This document shows positions 1-8,362 of a stretch of 64,000 bases of DNA, piece by piece. The notes below the pieces were generated by a model that had not been told where the DNA came from, searched no databases, and saw only the letters and a list, made by a program, of their open reading frames with translations. This DNA is from Pseudanabaena mucicola str. Chao 1806. Its GTDB lineage: Bacteria > Cyanobacteriota > Cyanobacteriia > Pseudanabaenales > Pseudanabaenaceae. Every line of letters starts with the position of its first letter. The stretch's first letter is position 1. The stretch lies in contig NZ_CP097329.1 in assembly GCF_030323025.1 (NCBI RefSeq), forward strand, positions 2,201,001 to 2,265,000, read 5' to 3'. Both the position numbers and the translations under genes were made by a program.

Positions 1-33
1 TTACCCATCACCCATTACCAAATATTTTAAAAA

Positions 34-438
34 ATGACCCTAACTGTAAAAGTAATCTCCCCAGATCACACGATTCTGGATACTGTCGCAGAGGAAGTGA
101 TCTTACCGAGTTCCACGGGACAACTTGGTATTTTAACTGGTCACGCTCCTCTGATTTCCGCACTAGAAACAGGCGTATTACGTTTTCGGAAAGACAAAGC
201 TTGGGCAGCCGTCGCTCTTACAGGTGGTTTTGCTGAAGTTGAAGAAAATGAAGTAACCGTTTTGGTGCGTAATGGCGAACTTGGCAGTGAAATCAATGCT
301 GAAGAAGCTCGTCAAGAATTGGCAAAAGCTGAGCAAGATCTGGCTAATATCAAGCCTGATGATAAGCAAGGCAAAATTCAAGCTGAACAACATTTGCGTA
401 CTGCTCGCGCTAGAGTGCAAGCAACTACTCCGATTTAA
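34..438 (+). CDS. atpC: ATP synthase F1 epsilon subunit
   Basis: Epsilon subunit of the F0F1 ATP synthase, part of the central stalk between the rotor ring and the catalytic head, and a brake on ATP hydrolysis. The 134 residues match the family length. The N-terminal beta-sandwich opens with MTLTVKVISPD and carries the typical LPSSTGQLGILTGHAPL segment near residues 24-40. The C-terminal third (from about residue 88) is the charged two-helix part. In cyanobacteria atpC normally follows atpB, which would lie just before the window (inference). Two strong hairpins follow the stop codon, so this is probably the last gene of its operon. Confidence 0.97.
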   Translation: MTLTVKVISPDHTILDTVAEEVILPSSTGQLGILTGHAPLISALETGVLRFRKDKAWAAVALTGGFAEVEENEVTVLVRNGELGSEINAEEARQELAKAEQDLANIKPDDKQGKIQAEQHLRTARARVQATTPI

Positions 439-478
439 GTCATTTAATTATTGGTAGTGCTGCAAAGTAATTTTTTTA

Positions 479-519
479 GTAATTGTGTTGCGGGCGCTTC
501 GCGCCCGCAACACAATTAC
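479..519. repeat. GC-rich palindromic hairpin
   Basis: Perfect inverted repeat with 19-bp arms (479-497 and 501-519) and a 3-base loop. The core is a GCGC-TTC-GCGC type stem. Similar stems around CGCTTCGCG or CGCTACGCG occur at 3400-3426, 5974-6008, about 6098-6118 and 15002-15020, so this is a dispersed palindrome type. Confidence 0.75.
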
Positions 520-540
520 ATTGCATAACTACCCAATTAT

Positions 541-585
541 TTGACTAAAAAAGCACTCATCTTAAACGAGTGCTTTTTTAGTCAA
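541..585. terminator. Bidirectional terminator between atpC and the sigma factor
   Basis: Inverted repeat with 18-bp arms (541-558 and 568-585) around a 9-base loop, with A and T tracts inside the arms. It can terminate transcription from both sides. The sigma factor stop codon at 578-580 lies inside the right arm. Confidence 0.85.
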
Positions 586-1783
586 TGGGTGTAGCCAAAA
601 TCTTTTTGAGGGCAGTGATGCCTTTTTTGAGTTGTCGTGAAACTGTGATGGCACTAATGCCTAGAGTTTCCGCAACTTCACGATGCGTAAATTCTTTTAA
701 AAATACAAACTCGACGACTTCGCGGGTACGATCTTCTAATAGATCAAGAGCTTGTTGTAAACGAATACTATCTTCTTGGGCAAGTTGAAAGCTTTGATAT
801 TTATGATCTGTGACGAGATCGCCGATGGATGTTGAGCTATCTTCACTCTGCTCGACTGGAGTATCGAGACTAATGGGCGAACGGTTTTGGCAAGCGAGTT
901 TGATGTCGTACCACTCGCTGACGCTAATACCTAGCTCATCTGCAACTTCTTGGCTGGAAGGCTCATGACCAGTTTCGGTACGCTTGTTGCGAATGAACTT
1001 ACAGCCTTGATTGTAGGTAGTGAGCCAAGCACGCGGCATTCTTAACGTTGGACTCTTATCGCGTAAATAATGTTGTATTTCTCCTTTGATATAAGGTACG
1101 GCAAATGAACTAAAAGCATTGCCTTTGCTGACATCAAAGCGCTCGATCGCATTAATCAAGCCAATAGAACCAACCTGCATCAAGTCTTCAAAACTTTCTT
1201 GACATTGATTTTTCCAGTGATAGGCTTCACGTCTTACCAAGCCAATATTGAGGTTAACGAGTTGATTACGAAGTTCAGTTGTGGGATTCATACGGTAATC
1301 TTGCAAAATTTCGAGAGTTTCCTGCTTGCGTGTAGCCGTTGGGGTAATATCAATTTCCCGTTCATTCTGTGGTTCATTACGGCTATCTAGGTTTTGACTC
1401 TGTAAAAAATTCACTAAGTGTTGATAGATCTGTGATCGCGCAAATTCTGAAAAATCAATATCTTTTTCTAGATTAAATTGGGATAAAGCCTTTTTAAATC
1501 CTAATTTACCAATTTCTAGTAATTCACGATCACTTAACCGACGCTCTGCAGTTCGACGATTAGATACACGACGCTCAGAAGTAACTGGTCGATCACGTGA
1601 TCGTTGATTGCCAATCCTTGTTTGATTGATTAGAGAGATGGGTAAAGTAGCGATCGTTTCCCGAATCAAGCCCATATAAATTTCGACAATTTGCTCTTGC
1701 AAGTTTTCCGATGATGAAACTCGATAGGCTCTTAACAGAAGCAATATATTCTCATTTTTTGAAGAATTTGAATCTAATCGCAT
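578..1783 (-). CDS. SigF/SigJ-like group 3 sigma factor with duplicated region 2
   Basis: Alternative sigma-70 family factor of 401 aa that directs RNA polymerase to special promoters. The C-terminal 250 residues look like a complete cyanobacterial SigF-type factor: region 2 at about 150-245 (with DLMQVGSIGLINAIERFD), region 3 at about 255-310, and a region 4 helix-turn-helix near 345-395 (HREVAETLGISAITVSRQ). Synechocystis SigF is about 260 aa, so this protein carries an extra N-terminus. That part (about 12-130) is a diverged second copy of region 2: NLQEQIVEIYMGLIRE aligns with ELRNQLVNLNIGLVRR, and ELLEIGKLGFKKALSQFNLE with DLMQVGSIGLINAIERFDVS. The copy is split by an arginine-rich insert at about 55-85. 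SigF and SigJ types are both possible. Confidence 0.88.
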   Translation of the reverse strand: MRLDSNSSKNENILLLLRAYRVSSSENLQEQIVEIYMGLIRETIATLPISLINQTRIGNQRSRDRPVTSERRVSNRRTAERRLSDRELLEIGKLGFKKALSQFNLEKDIDFSEFARSQIYQHLVNFLQSQNLDSRNEPQNEREIDITPTATRKQETLEILQDYRMNPTTELRNQLVNLNIGLVRREAYHWKNQCQESFEDLMQVGSIGLINAIERFDVSKGNAFSSFAVPYIKGEIQHYLRDKSPTLRMPRAWLTTYNQGCKFIRNKRTETGHEPSSQEVADELGISVSEWYDIKLACQNRSPISLDTPVEQSEDSSTSIGDLVTDHKYQSFQLAQEDSIRLQQALDLLEDRTREVVEFVFLKEFTHREVAETLGISAITVSRQLKKGITALKKILATPID

Positions 1784-2122
1784 AGGGCAGCCATCCTCAA
1801 AGACGTATGCGGCTAGAAGATACGCCTAACATGTAACAAGAGAGTTTTGCATACATGTGCTTGATACCTATGATTGTCCCTTGCTCATAGACATGTAGAA
1901 AGATTTGATTCCCTGAAATTTTTATCAACCCCAATTCTGATTTAGTGTAAGACTACACAAAGATATAAGCAATATAAAACGTGAATCTTATACTATCTAA
2001 ATCTTAATGTGCATTTTTATATCCTAGATTATACAAGTATCTATATCCTAAATCGAAGCGAAATCTCAAAATAGAATTAAGATTACTCTAAGAATTTGCG
2101 GAAGTTTCACTTTTACAGACCC
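1784..2122. other. Intergenic stretch upstream of the sigma factor
   Basis: AT-rich 339 bp between the sigma factor start and the end of moeA, both on the minus strand. It should hold the sigma factor promoter, but I could not fix a -10/-35 pair. No open frame, hairpin or RNA gene was recognised. Confidence 0.5.
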
Positions 2123-3385
2123 TTAGACTATCATAATCATTACTTCGTCTCCTAATGGGACATAGGTCTGATTGACACGCATAACGGCGATTGCATTTGT
2201 GCTGATTGTACTCATTAAATTGCCAGAACTATAGTTATTAATTGGCTGAAAAATTGGGTTCCCATTGTAATAGGTGAGTTGCCCCCAGAGATAGGTTTCC
2301 CGTCTACCTTGAGCGTGCAAATCTTTAGCAGTAATAGCTTTGATAAATTGAGGATACCAATAATTACTATTTGCTCCACTTAATTTCGTGATTGCACCAC
2401 GAATAAATCGCCAGAAACTCATCATTGCCGAAACAGGATTTCCAGGAACTCCAAAATAGAGCATGATATCTTCACTCTCATTCACATTAATAGATCGATT
2501 GAGGGATGCAACGGTTAGGGGTTTACCTGGTTTAATTGCTACTGAACATACATGGATATTCGCTCCCATTTTTTCGAGAATTTCACCGATATAATCATAA
2601 TCACCAACGGAAACTCCCCCCGAAGAAATTATCATATCGGCAGAGGCGATCGCCTTTCTGATTACAAGCTCCATTTCGGCTTGATCATCACTTACTATGC
2701 CGAAGGGAATGGCGATCGCTCCTGACTGAGTAATTAGAGTAGACAGAGCATAGAGATTAGAATCAATGATCTGTCCCGATTGTAGACATTGAGAACACTC
2801 AAGGCTCACTAACTCATTACCTGTGGAAATAATGGCAATTTTAGGCTGACGATAAACTCTTACCTGTTGACATCTTGCTGAAGCTAAAGCACCTATTTCC
2901 GTTGCACCTAATTTCGTACCTGCACTAACAAGAGTTGTCCCAGCTTTAATAAATTCACCCCTATGTCTGACATATTCTCCCTGAGTTGGTTTGACCTTAA
3001 GTTGTAAAAAATTATCTAGGCGCTCAGTATCTTCTTGCATGATGACTGTATCTGCTCCATGCGGTAACATTCCGCCCGTAAAGATGCGGACACATTCGCC
3101 TTGTTGTAAGCATTTATTGACTGCCATTCCTGCAGGAATTTTATAGGGGGCAATCGCTAATTGCACATTTTGCCAGTCGCTTACGTCAGCAATATCAGCA
3201 TAACGTAGGGCATAACCATCCATTGCTGAGTTGTTCCAATGGGGAAAGTCCCATTTGCTGATCAGGTCTTCTGCTAAAATTCGGTTATTAGCCGCTAATA
3301 ACGGCAAAATTTCACTATCTTCTTTAGATGTAAAAGGTTTTACCAAATTTAAAATTATTTTTTCGGCTTCAGAGACGGGCAGCAT
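2123..3385 (-). CDS. moeA: Molybdopterin molybdotransferase MoeA
   Basis: Inserts molybdate into adenylylated molybdopterin in molybdenum cofactor synthesis, in the cytoplasm. The chosen start (ATG at 3385, MLPVSEAEKIILNLV) gives 420 aa, normal for MoeA. A longer frame to 3526 exists but would overlap trmD and run through a GC-rich hairpin (3400-3426), so I reject it. Visible family features are the N-terminal NSAMDGYALR near residue 53, STGNEL and GGVSVGDYD of the MoCF domain, and PGNPVSAMMSF. Domain IV is present at the C-terminus. Divergent from trmD, with about 58 bp between the starts. Confidence 0.93.
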   Translation of the reverse strand: MLPVSEAEKIILNLVKPFTSKEDSEILPLLAANNRILAEDLISKWDFPHWNNSAMDGYALRYADIADVSDWQNVQLAIAPYKIPAGMAVNKCLQQGECVRIFTGGMLPHGADTVIMQEDTERLDNFLQLKVKPTQGEYVRHRGEFIKAGTTLVSAGTKLGATEIGALASARCQQVRVYRQPKIAIISTGNELVSLECSQCLQSGQIIDSNLYALSTLITQSGAIAIPFGIVSDDQAEMELVIRKAIASADMIISSGGVSVGDYDYIGEILEKMGANIHVCSVAIKPGKPLTVASLNRSINVNESEDIMLYFGVPGNPVSAMMSFWRFIRGAITKLSGANSNYWYPQFIKAITAKDLHAQGRRETYLWGQLTYYNGNPIFQPINNYSSGNLMSTISTNAIAVMRVNQTYVPLGDEVMIMIV

Positions 3386-3399
3386 AGCTACATTAAAGG

Positions 3400-3426
3400 T
3401 AGAGGGCAGCGCTACGCGCTGCCCTC
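3400..3426. repeat. GC-rich hairpin between moeA and trmD
   Basis: Inverted repeat AGAGGGCAGCG / CGCTGCCCTCT around a short TACG-type loop, in the divergent promoter region. It belongs to the same loose class of GC-rich palindromes seen elsewhere in the window. Its location suggests an effect on one or both promoters, but that is only inference. Confidence 0.6.
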
Positions 3427-3443
3427 TACTATAGAATTTATTT

Positions 3444-4112
3444 ATGCGTATAGATATTGTCACTCTCTTTCCTGAATTTTTTACTTCACCTTTGCAGACA
3501 AGTTTGCTCGGAAAAGCGATCGCCAATCAAATTGCGGAAGTACATCTCACTAATCCCAGAGATTTCACTACCGATAAGCATCATCGAGTCGATGACGAAC
3601 CCTATGGCGGCGGTGCGGGAATGCTGATGAAGCCTGATCCTATTTTTGCGGCAGTGGAGTCTTTGCCAATTTTGCCAAAGCGTGTAATTATCTACATGAC
3701 TCCGCAAGGAGAGCCAATGAGACAGAATCTATTTAAAGAATTAGTAGGTTATGATCAGCTAGTTCTCATTTGCGGTAGCTATGAAGGAATTGATGAGCGT
3801 GTATGTGAACATCTCGTAAATCGCGAAGTTTCCCTTGGAGATTTTGTGCTGACCTGTGGCGAGATTCCAGCATTGGCACTAATTAATGGAGTAGTGCGTT
3901 TGCGTCCAGGGACTGTTGGGAAAGAAGATTCGCTTAAATTTGAGAGCTTTGAAGATGGATTATTAGACTATCCACAATATACGCGCCCACCAGTATTTCG
4001 GGGTTGGGAAGTTCCCGAGGTTTTGCGATCGGGTAATCACAAGCTAATTGCTGAATGGAGGAGGGAACAACAAATTTTAAGAACAAAACAGCGTCGCCCT
4101 GATATGCTCTAA
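3444..4112 (+). CDS. trmD: tRNA (guanine-N1-)-methyltransferase
   Basis: Methylates G37 next to the anticodon of tRNAs that read CNN codons, using S-adenosylmethionine, and so prevents frameshifting. The 222 aa start with the canonical MRIDIVTLFPEFF, which fixes the start codon. The trefoil-knot SPOUT domain shows PYGGGAGMLMKP near residue 54, ICGSYEGIDERV, and GDFVLTCGEIPALALINGVV near 133-152. The C-terminal domain includes the usual LLDYPQYTRP. It stands alone on this strand, divergent from moeA. Confidence 0.96.
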   Translation: MRIDIVTLFPEFFTSPLQTSLLGKAIANQIAEVHLTNPRDFTTDKHHRVDDEPYGGGAGMLMKPDPIFAAVESLPILPKRVIIYMTPQGEPMRQNLFKELVGYDQLVLICGSYEGIDERVCEHLVNREVSLGDFVLTCGEIPALALINGVVRLRPGTVGKEDSLKFESFEDGLLDYPQYTRPPVFRGWEVPEVLRSGNHKLIAEWRREQQILRTKQRRPDML

Positions 4113-4275
4113 TTTGTGTTAGTTCTAAAATGGAAAGAATAGAGGAAAATGAGACAAGAAATTCTAATGTTAAGCATTTAGCTTAGGTCAGATTGGCACA
4201 AAGCTGACTTGTTCTTACCCTAGAATAAAGCTATCTCCGAGACCTGATAGTTGGCACGGTCAACCCGCAAGTGTC

Positions 4276-4509
4276 TTGGAGATTTATGGACAATTTGATC
4301 GCCTTGAGTCGGTGATATATATCGAAAATCATCTAAAAAGCTTGAATACGAAGTACTACGGCGAGTTGACAGAACTGTTACGCAAGCATCCAGATTACCC
4401 AAGTTCTAATAATGGTACAGGGCTTTTACAGGTTATCGTTGGTCTGAAGATGCGCGCAACCTTTGAGCGACTCACCCAACAAACTGAACAGCATCTTGTT
4501 GCTGCTTAG
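4276..4509 (+). CDS. Small conserved-looking protein of unknown function
   Basis: A 77-codon frame starting at TTG and ending LVAA-stop; I do not recognise the family. The frame stays open upstream to 4174 without ATG or GTG, and that part reads like protein (KLSPRPDSWHGQPASVLEIY). The true start may therefore lie upstream at a rare codon (CTG at 4204), or a start may have been lost. The body is rich in charged helix (KYYGELTELLRKHPDY) and is followed by ridA. The opposite-strand frame is treated as a shadow. Confidence 0.55.
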   Translation: MEIYGQFDRLESVIYIENHLKSLNTKYYGELTELLRKHPDYPSSNNGTGLLQVIVGLKMRATFERLTQQTEQHLVAA

Positions 4510-4665
4510 TTCTCTATGATTTTATAAAGAACTAATTTTTAGTAACGGGGCAAAGCCATGCTATGAAAGATTGGTTCTTTATCAAACAAGAGCGTCGAGC
4601 CTCAGAAGCTAAAGCTACCAAAAGATTTTATACTTAGCCTTGGATCTATTGAAAAAATATCAAGC

Positions 4666-5058
4666 ATGAGTCAAAAAGAAGTTATCCGAAGCGCCAATGC
4701 TCCTGAACCCGTTGGTCCCTATAACCAAGCGATCGCAGTTTCGGCGACTAGCAAGTTGATTTTTATGGCAGGACAAATTGCGATCAATCCTGCCGTTGGT
4801 AAAATCGTGGCGACGACAGTGGAAGAACAAGCCGAACAGGTAATCAAAAATATTCAAGCCGTTCTCGATGAGGCAGGCGCAGATATCACCAATGTGATTA
4901 AAACGACCGTATTTCTCGCAGATATGGCAGATTTCCCCAAAGTCAATGCCGTCTATGGTAAATATTTTCTCGCTCCATTCCCAGCCCGTTCCACTGTGCA
5001 AGTAGCTAGACTTCCTCTCGATGCTCTTGTTGAGATTGAATGTATTGTGGCGATCTAA
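4666..5058 (+). CDS. ridA: RidA family reactive intermediate deaminase
   Basis: Hydrolyses 2-aminoacrylate and related enamine/imine by-products of PLP enzymes, protecting them from damage; a cytoplasmic trimer. The 130 aa cover the whole YjgF/YER057c/UK114 fold. Visible are GPYNQAI near residue 17, the GQI segment, the substrate-binding arginine in PARSTVQVARLP (about 105-116), and the C-terminal EIECIVAI. Probably monocistronic; a 72-bp perfect palindrome follows. Confidence 0.94.
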   Translation: MSQKEVIRSANAPEPVGPYNQAIAVSATSKLIFMAGQIAINPAVGKIVATTVEEQAEQVIKNIQAVLDEAGADITNVIKTTVFLADMADFPKVNAVYGKYFLAPFPARSTVQVARLPLDALVEIECIVAI

Positions 5059-5102
5059 GCATACGAAAAGTAGGGTGGGCAGTGCCCACCTGATTAAAAT
5101 TA

Positions 5103-5174
5103 AAATCTAAGCTCATAGCATTAAGCGAACTATATCAATTGATATAGTTCGCTTAATGCTATGAGCTTAGATTT
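5103..5174. repeat. 72-bp perfect palindrome
   Basis: Two 36-bp arms meet without a spacer between 5138 and 5139 (CAA|TTG), with no mismatch. There is no T-tract, so it is not a standard terminator. It lies between ridA and the Uma2 gene; the outer bases are AT-rich. It may be a palindromic mobile repeat or an extruding cruciform. Confidence 0.85.
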
Positions 5175-5327
5175 CCCAAATCAAGCGAATCTGAGAACTT
5201 ATGAATTGTTGTGGAAATGCTTTGCCCCTTAGTATCTACAACATCTATTTCAATTATTTCAATTCAAAAAACTGACGGATAGGGATGATTGCTATAATCA
5301 CCTTATCGCTCTGCCTAGGAAAACATC

Positions 5328-5924
5328 ATGACTCCAGCGATCGCCAATCCTGATCTCTCAAATCAAACACCAGCCGAAAAGCTGCTCTGGACAAGTGCCG
5401 ACCTTGAGCTATTGCCCGACAACGGCAACCGCTATGAAATTATTGATGGAGAACTTTACTTGACTAGAGCACCTCACAACAAACATCAAAAAACCTGTGG
5501 CAGATTTTTTACCGTTTTAGATATTTGGTCAGTTGCTACAAAATTAGGTGAAGCCGAGATTGGTGCAGGAGTGATTTTTGGTGATAACGATGATGTGATT
5601 CCTGATGTGGTGTGGCTCAGCAAAGAAAGACATACCGCTTTAGTTGATGATGCGGGACATTTCCGAGGTTCGCCCGAACTGGTGATTGAGGTGCTATCTG
5701 CGGGAACTGATAATGAGAAACGCGATCGCGAAGTGAAGTTAAAGCTCTATTCATCCCACGGTGTATTAGAGTATTGGATTGCAGATTGGAGGGCAAAGCA
5801 AATTCAAGTTTATCGTCGTGAAAATGGCGTTCTCAAATTAGCGATGACTTTGTTTGAGAAGGATCTACTTACCTCTCCATTGTTACCAGAATTCACTTGT
5901 CCGCTATCCCAGATTTTTGAGTAA
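5328..5924 (+). CDS. Uma2 family (DUF820) restriction-endonuclease-fold protein
   Basis: Uma2 proteins have a PD-(D/E)XK nuclease fold and are greatly expanded in cyanobacteria; their role is poorly known. The 198 aa are a usual length. The fold's acidic and lysine residues are visible in IPDVVWLS (about residue 87), PELVIEVLSAGT and the REVKLKLYSSHGVLEYWIAD stretch near 135-155. The N-terminus (SADLELLPDNGNRYEIIDGE) is typical. ATG at 5328 follows a weak AGGAAA. Flanked on both sides by palindromic repeats. Confidence 0.88.
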   Translation: MTPAIANPDLSNQTPAEKLLWTSADLELLPDNGNRYEIIDGELYLTRAPHNKHQKTCGRFFTVLDIWSVATKLGEAEIGAGVIFGDNDDVIPDVVWLSKERHTALVDDAGHFRGSPELVIEVLSAGTDNEKRDREVKLKLYSSHGVLEYWIADWRAKQIQVYRRENGVLKLAMTLFEKDLLTSPLLPEFTCPLSQIFE

Positions 5925-5973
5925 TCTTCTCAGCAAAGTCAAAGCGGAGCGCTGACCATATTTACCATTTTCT

Positions 5974-6008
5974 GCCAATTGCGCCGCGCTTCGCGCAGCG
6001 CAATTGGC
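5974..6008. repeat. Palindromic hairpin downstream of the Uma2 gene
   Basis: Outer arms GCCAATTGCGC (5974-5984) and GCGCAATTGGC (5998-6008) enclose an inner CGCGCTTCGCG stem. It is the same palindrome type as 479-519 and may act as a factor-independent stop or simply be a repeat. Confidence 0.65.
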
Positions 6009-6054
6009 TCTACGAATTCACGTTAAAAAATTGCATAGCCATTTTTTTATTTGG

Positions 6055-6159
6055 TAAGTAGCTAGACATAAGTAAACTAAAAACCGAGAGTTTTGTTCCG
6101 CCCGCTACGCGGGCGGAACAAAACTCTCGGTTTGGGTTTTAATTAAGTTGAGCTACTTA
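6055..6159. repeat. MITE-like repeat, family A, copy 1
   Basis: A 105-bp element with TAAGTAGCT / AGCTACTTA ends that continue as imperfect inverted repeats (TAAGTAGCTAGACATAAG against TAAGTAGCTCAACTTAAT). The inside is a long hairpin with a GTTCCGCCCGC-TAC-GCGGGCGGAAC core. The same element lies inverted at 14960-15063, and half copies are at 8203-8223 and 58517-58596. It has no coding capacity. Confidence 0.8.
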
Positions 6160-6207
6160 TGACATACTTAGAACTAATGGTCTAAAAATTAATTAAAAAC
6201 TGTAATA

Positions 6208-8181
6208 ATGAAAAGTCTGTGGTGCGATCGCGAAGCGGCGGAATATAAAACTGACTTAGGCTTAAGGGTATATACGTCAAGGTTGTTAGGGCGCGATCCG
6301 TCATTGGTGTTGCATGGTGGGGGCAATACTTCCGTCAAAATCCGTGAGAAAAATATTGTTGGTGAAGAAGAAGAGATTCTCTATGTAAAAGGAAGTGGCT
6401 GGGATTTAGAAACCATAGCCGAAGCAGGCTTTGCTCCTGTGCGGATGCTGCATTTATTGAAATTAGCAAAATTACAAGTTCTCTCTGATTCGCAGATGGT
6501 GAACGAACTGAAGACGCAAATGACCAAGGCAAGTGCACCTGCACCATCGGTAGAGACTATTCTTCATGCGAGTTTACCCTACAAGTTTGTCGATCATACC
6601 CATGCTGATGCGGTTATTTCTGTGACCAATACGGCGAATGGATGGGAACGGATTCAAGAAATCTATGGTGATGATGTGGTGATCATTCCCTATGTAATGC
6701 CAGGGTTTGACCTTGCGCGAGTCTGTGCTGAGAAATTTGCTGCCGAAAAAAGCGATCGCACCATTGGCATGGTGTTAATGAATCACGGTATTTTCTCCTT
6801 TGGCGAAACTGCACAGGAATCCTATGAGCGAATGATTGCGTTAGTTGATCGCGCAGAGGATTATCTCAAAAAACATGATGCTTGGGAAATTTCGCCACCA
6901 AATTCTCTTATTAGGGAAAGTGATGCAAGATCAGAGATTGCTAAGCTTCGGGCTGAAGTTGCTGAAGTTGCAGGATTTCCTGTAATTCTGAGTTCCCATA
7001 TGGACGGGCAAAATTTAGCCTTTGCTCAAAGGGAAGATGTAAAGATCGTTTCCCAACAAGGTTGTGCGACTCCCGATCATGTGATTCGCACCAAGCGATT
7101 GCCCCTAGTTGGCAGAGATGTCAAAGCCTATGCAGAGTTCTATCGCGCTTATTTTGCCGAGGAAGTTTCCAAATCAGCACAACCAGTGACGATTCTCGAT
7201 CCAGCGCCTCGCGTAATTCTCGATTACAAGTTAGGACTAGTCACCGTTGGCAAATCAGCAAAGGATGCCAAGATCGTCGCCGATATCTATGAACATACGA
7301 TGGAAATTATCCAGCGATCGCAACTTTTGGGCGGCTATCAAGCATTACCTGCTAGTGATATCTTTGCCGTGGAATATTGGGAATTAGAACAGGCAAAATT
7401 GAAGAAGGGCGGTTCTTCTCCTGCTTTTACGGGTGAGATTGCCCTAGTCACAGGTGCAGCTTCAGGCATTGGTAAGGCTTGCGTGGAGTCATTACTGAAG
7501 CGTGGGGCAGCAGTTGTGGGTTTAGATATTAATCCTGCTATTGATAAGCTATATGATCGCCCCGATTTTGTGGGTGTGACCTGTGATGTCAGTAATGAAA
7601 GTGCGATCGCCCATGCCCTCGATCAAGCGGTAATCGCCTTTGGTGGACTAGATATACTCATTCTCAATGCAGGTATTTTTCCCTCAGGTTGTCGCATTGA
7701 AAATCTCGATACCGCTACATGGCAAAAGGTAATGAATATCAATCTTGATGCAAATCTCGTCCTGATGCGCGAAGCCTATCCATTGCTGAAGCTTGCACCT
7801 AAGGGTGGACGGGTTGTGGCGATCGGTTCCAAAAATGTACCTGCTCCTGGACCTGCGGCGGCGGCTTATTCAGCCTCAAAGGCGGCGCTCACCCAATTAA
7901 TGCGGGTAGCGGCCCTAGAATGGAGTAAAGATCGTATTCGCATTAATACCCTGCATCCCAATGCTGTCTTTGATACGGGCATCTGGACAGAGGAAGTCTT
8001 GGCTGCACGTGCTCAGCATTACGGCTTAACGATTGAGGAATATAAAACCAATAATCTGTTGAGGGTGGAAATTACCAGTCATCACGTTGCGGAACTTGCT
8101 GCCGAGATGTGTGGAACGCTATTTGCCTGTACGACTGCGGCTCAAGTTCCCATTGATGGTGGCAATGATCGCGTGATCTAA
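6208..8181 (+). CDS. Bifunctional class II aldolase / short-chain dehydrogenase
   Basis: A fusion of 657 aa. The N-terminal half (about 10-400) is a class II aldolase domain of the kind fused in rhamnulose-1-phosphate aldolase/lactaldehyde dehydrogenase enzymes: LHGGGNTSVK near residue 35, and probable zinc-binding histidines in VDHTHADAV and LMNHGIFSFG. The C-terminal half (about 415-657) is an SDR: nucleotide motif VTGAASGIGKA, the LNAG motif, catalytic Ser before PGPAAAAYSASKAALTQ with the YxxxK pair, and a C-terminal IDGGN. Likely substrates are deoxysugar or sugar phosphates, but the exact substrate is not visible. It stands alone between two palindromic repeats. Confidence 0.9.
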   Translation: MKSLWCDREAAEYKTDLGLRVYTSRLLGRDPSLVLHGGGNTSVKIREKNIVGEEEEILYVKGSGWDLETIAEAGFAPVRMLHLLKLAKLQVLSDSQMVNELKTQMTKASAPAPSVETILHASLPYKFVDHTHADAVISVTNTANGWERIQEIYGDDVVIIPYVMPGFDLARVCAEKFAAEKSDRTIGMVLMNHGIFSFGETAQESYERMIALVDRAEDYLKKHDAWEISPPNSLIRESDARSEIAKLRAEVAEVAGFPVILSSHMDGQNLAFAQREDVKIVSQQGCATPDHVIRTKRLPLVGRDVKAYAEFYRAYFAEEVSKSAQPVTILDPAPRVILDYKLGLVTVGKSAKDAKIVADIYEHTMEIIQRSQLLGGYQALPASDIFAVEYWELEQAKLKKGGSSPAFTGEIALVTGAASGIGKACVESLLKRGAAVVGLDINPAIDKLYDRPDFVGVTCDVSNESAIAHALDQAVIAFGGLDILILNAGIFPSGCRIENLDTATWQKVMNINLDANLVLMREAYPLLKLAPKGGRVVAIGSKNVPAPGPAAAAYSASKAALTQLMRVAALEWSKDRIRINTLHPNAVFDTGIWTEEVLAARAQHYGLTIEEYKTNNLLRVEITSHHVAELAAEMCGTLFACTTAAQVPIDGGNDRVI

Positions 8182-8202
8182 TGAGAAATATATTGCAGTT
8201 CT

Positions 8203-8223
8203 TAAGTAGCTCAACTTAATTAA
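8203..8223. repeat. Half copy of MITE-like family A
   Basis: TAAGTAGCTCAACTTAATTAA is one end of the family A element, here without its hairpin or the other end. It follows the aldolase gene closely. It is probably a solo end or a decayed copy. Confidence 0.6.
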
Positions 8224-8250
8224 CGCGAGTTCGGGATAATTTGAAACAGT

Positions 8251-8320
8251 CCTTAAGAGAGGGTTTGCGTAGTAAACCATCTCTCAAGGACCAAAAGTAA
8301 ATTTACTTTTGGTCTTTTAA
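8251..8320. terminator. Double hairpin terminator region
   Basis: An imperfect hairpin at 8251-8290 is followed by a perfect 26-bp palindrome at 8289-8314 (GACCAAAAGTAAA and its complement) and a TTTT run. It sits between convergent genes, so it probably ends transcription from the aldolase gene and perhaps from the opposite strand. Confidence 0.7.
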
Positions 8321-8362
8321 AATTTGCCAGCTTAAATGAAACTGACGTTACTTAGAGCCGTG

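Noticed and set aside
1784-2122. Possible RNA gene upstream of the sigma factor
   Set aside because: No tRNA arms or stable structure could be found by eye.
3386-3526. Longer moeA start overlapping trmD
   Set aside because: It crosses a GC-rich hairpin and the trmD start; the extra residues do not look like MoeA.
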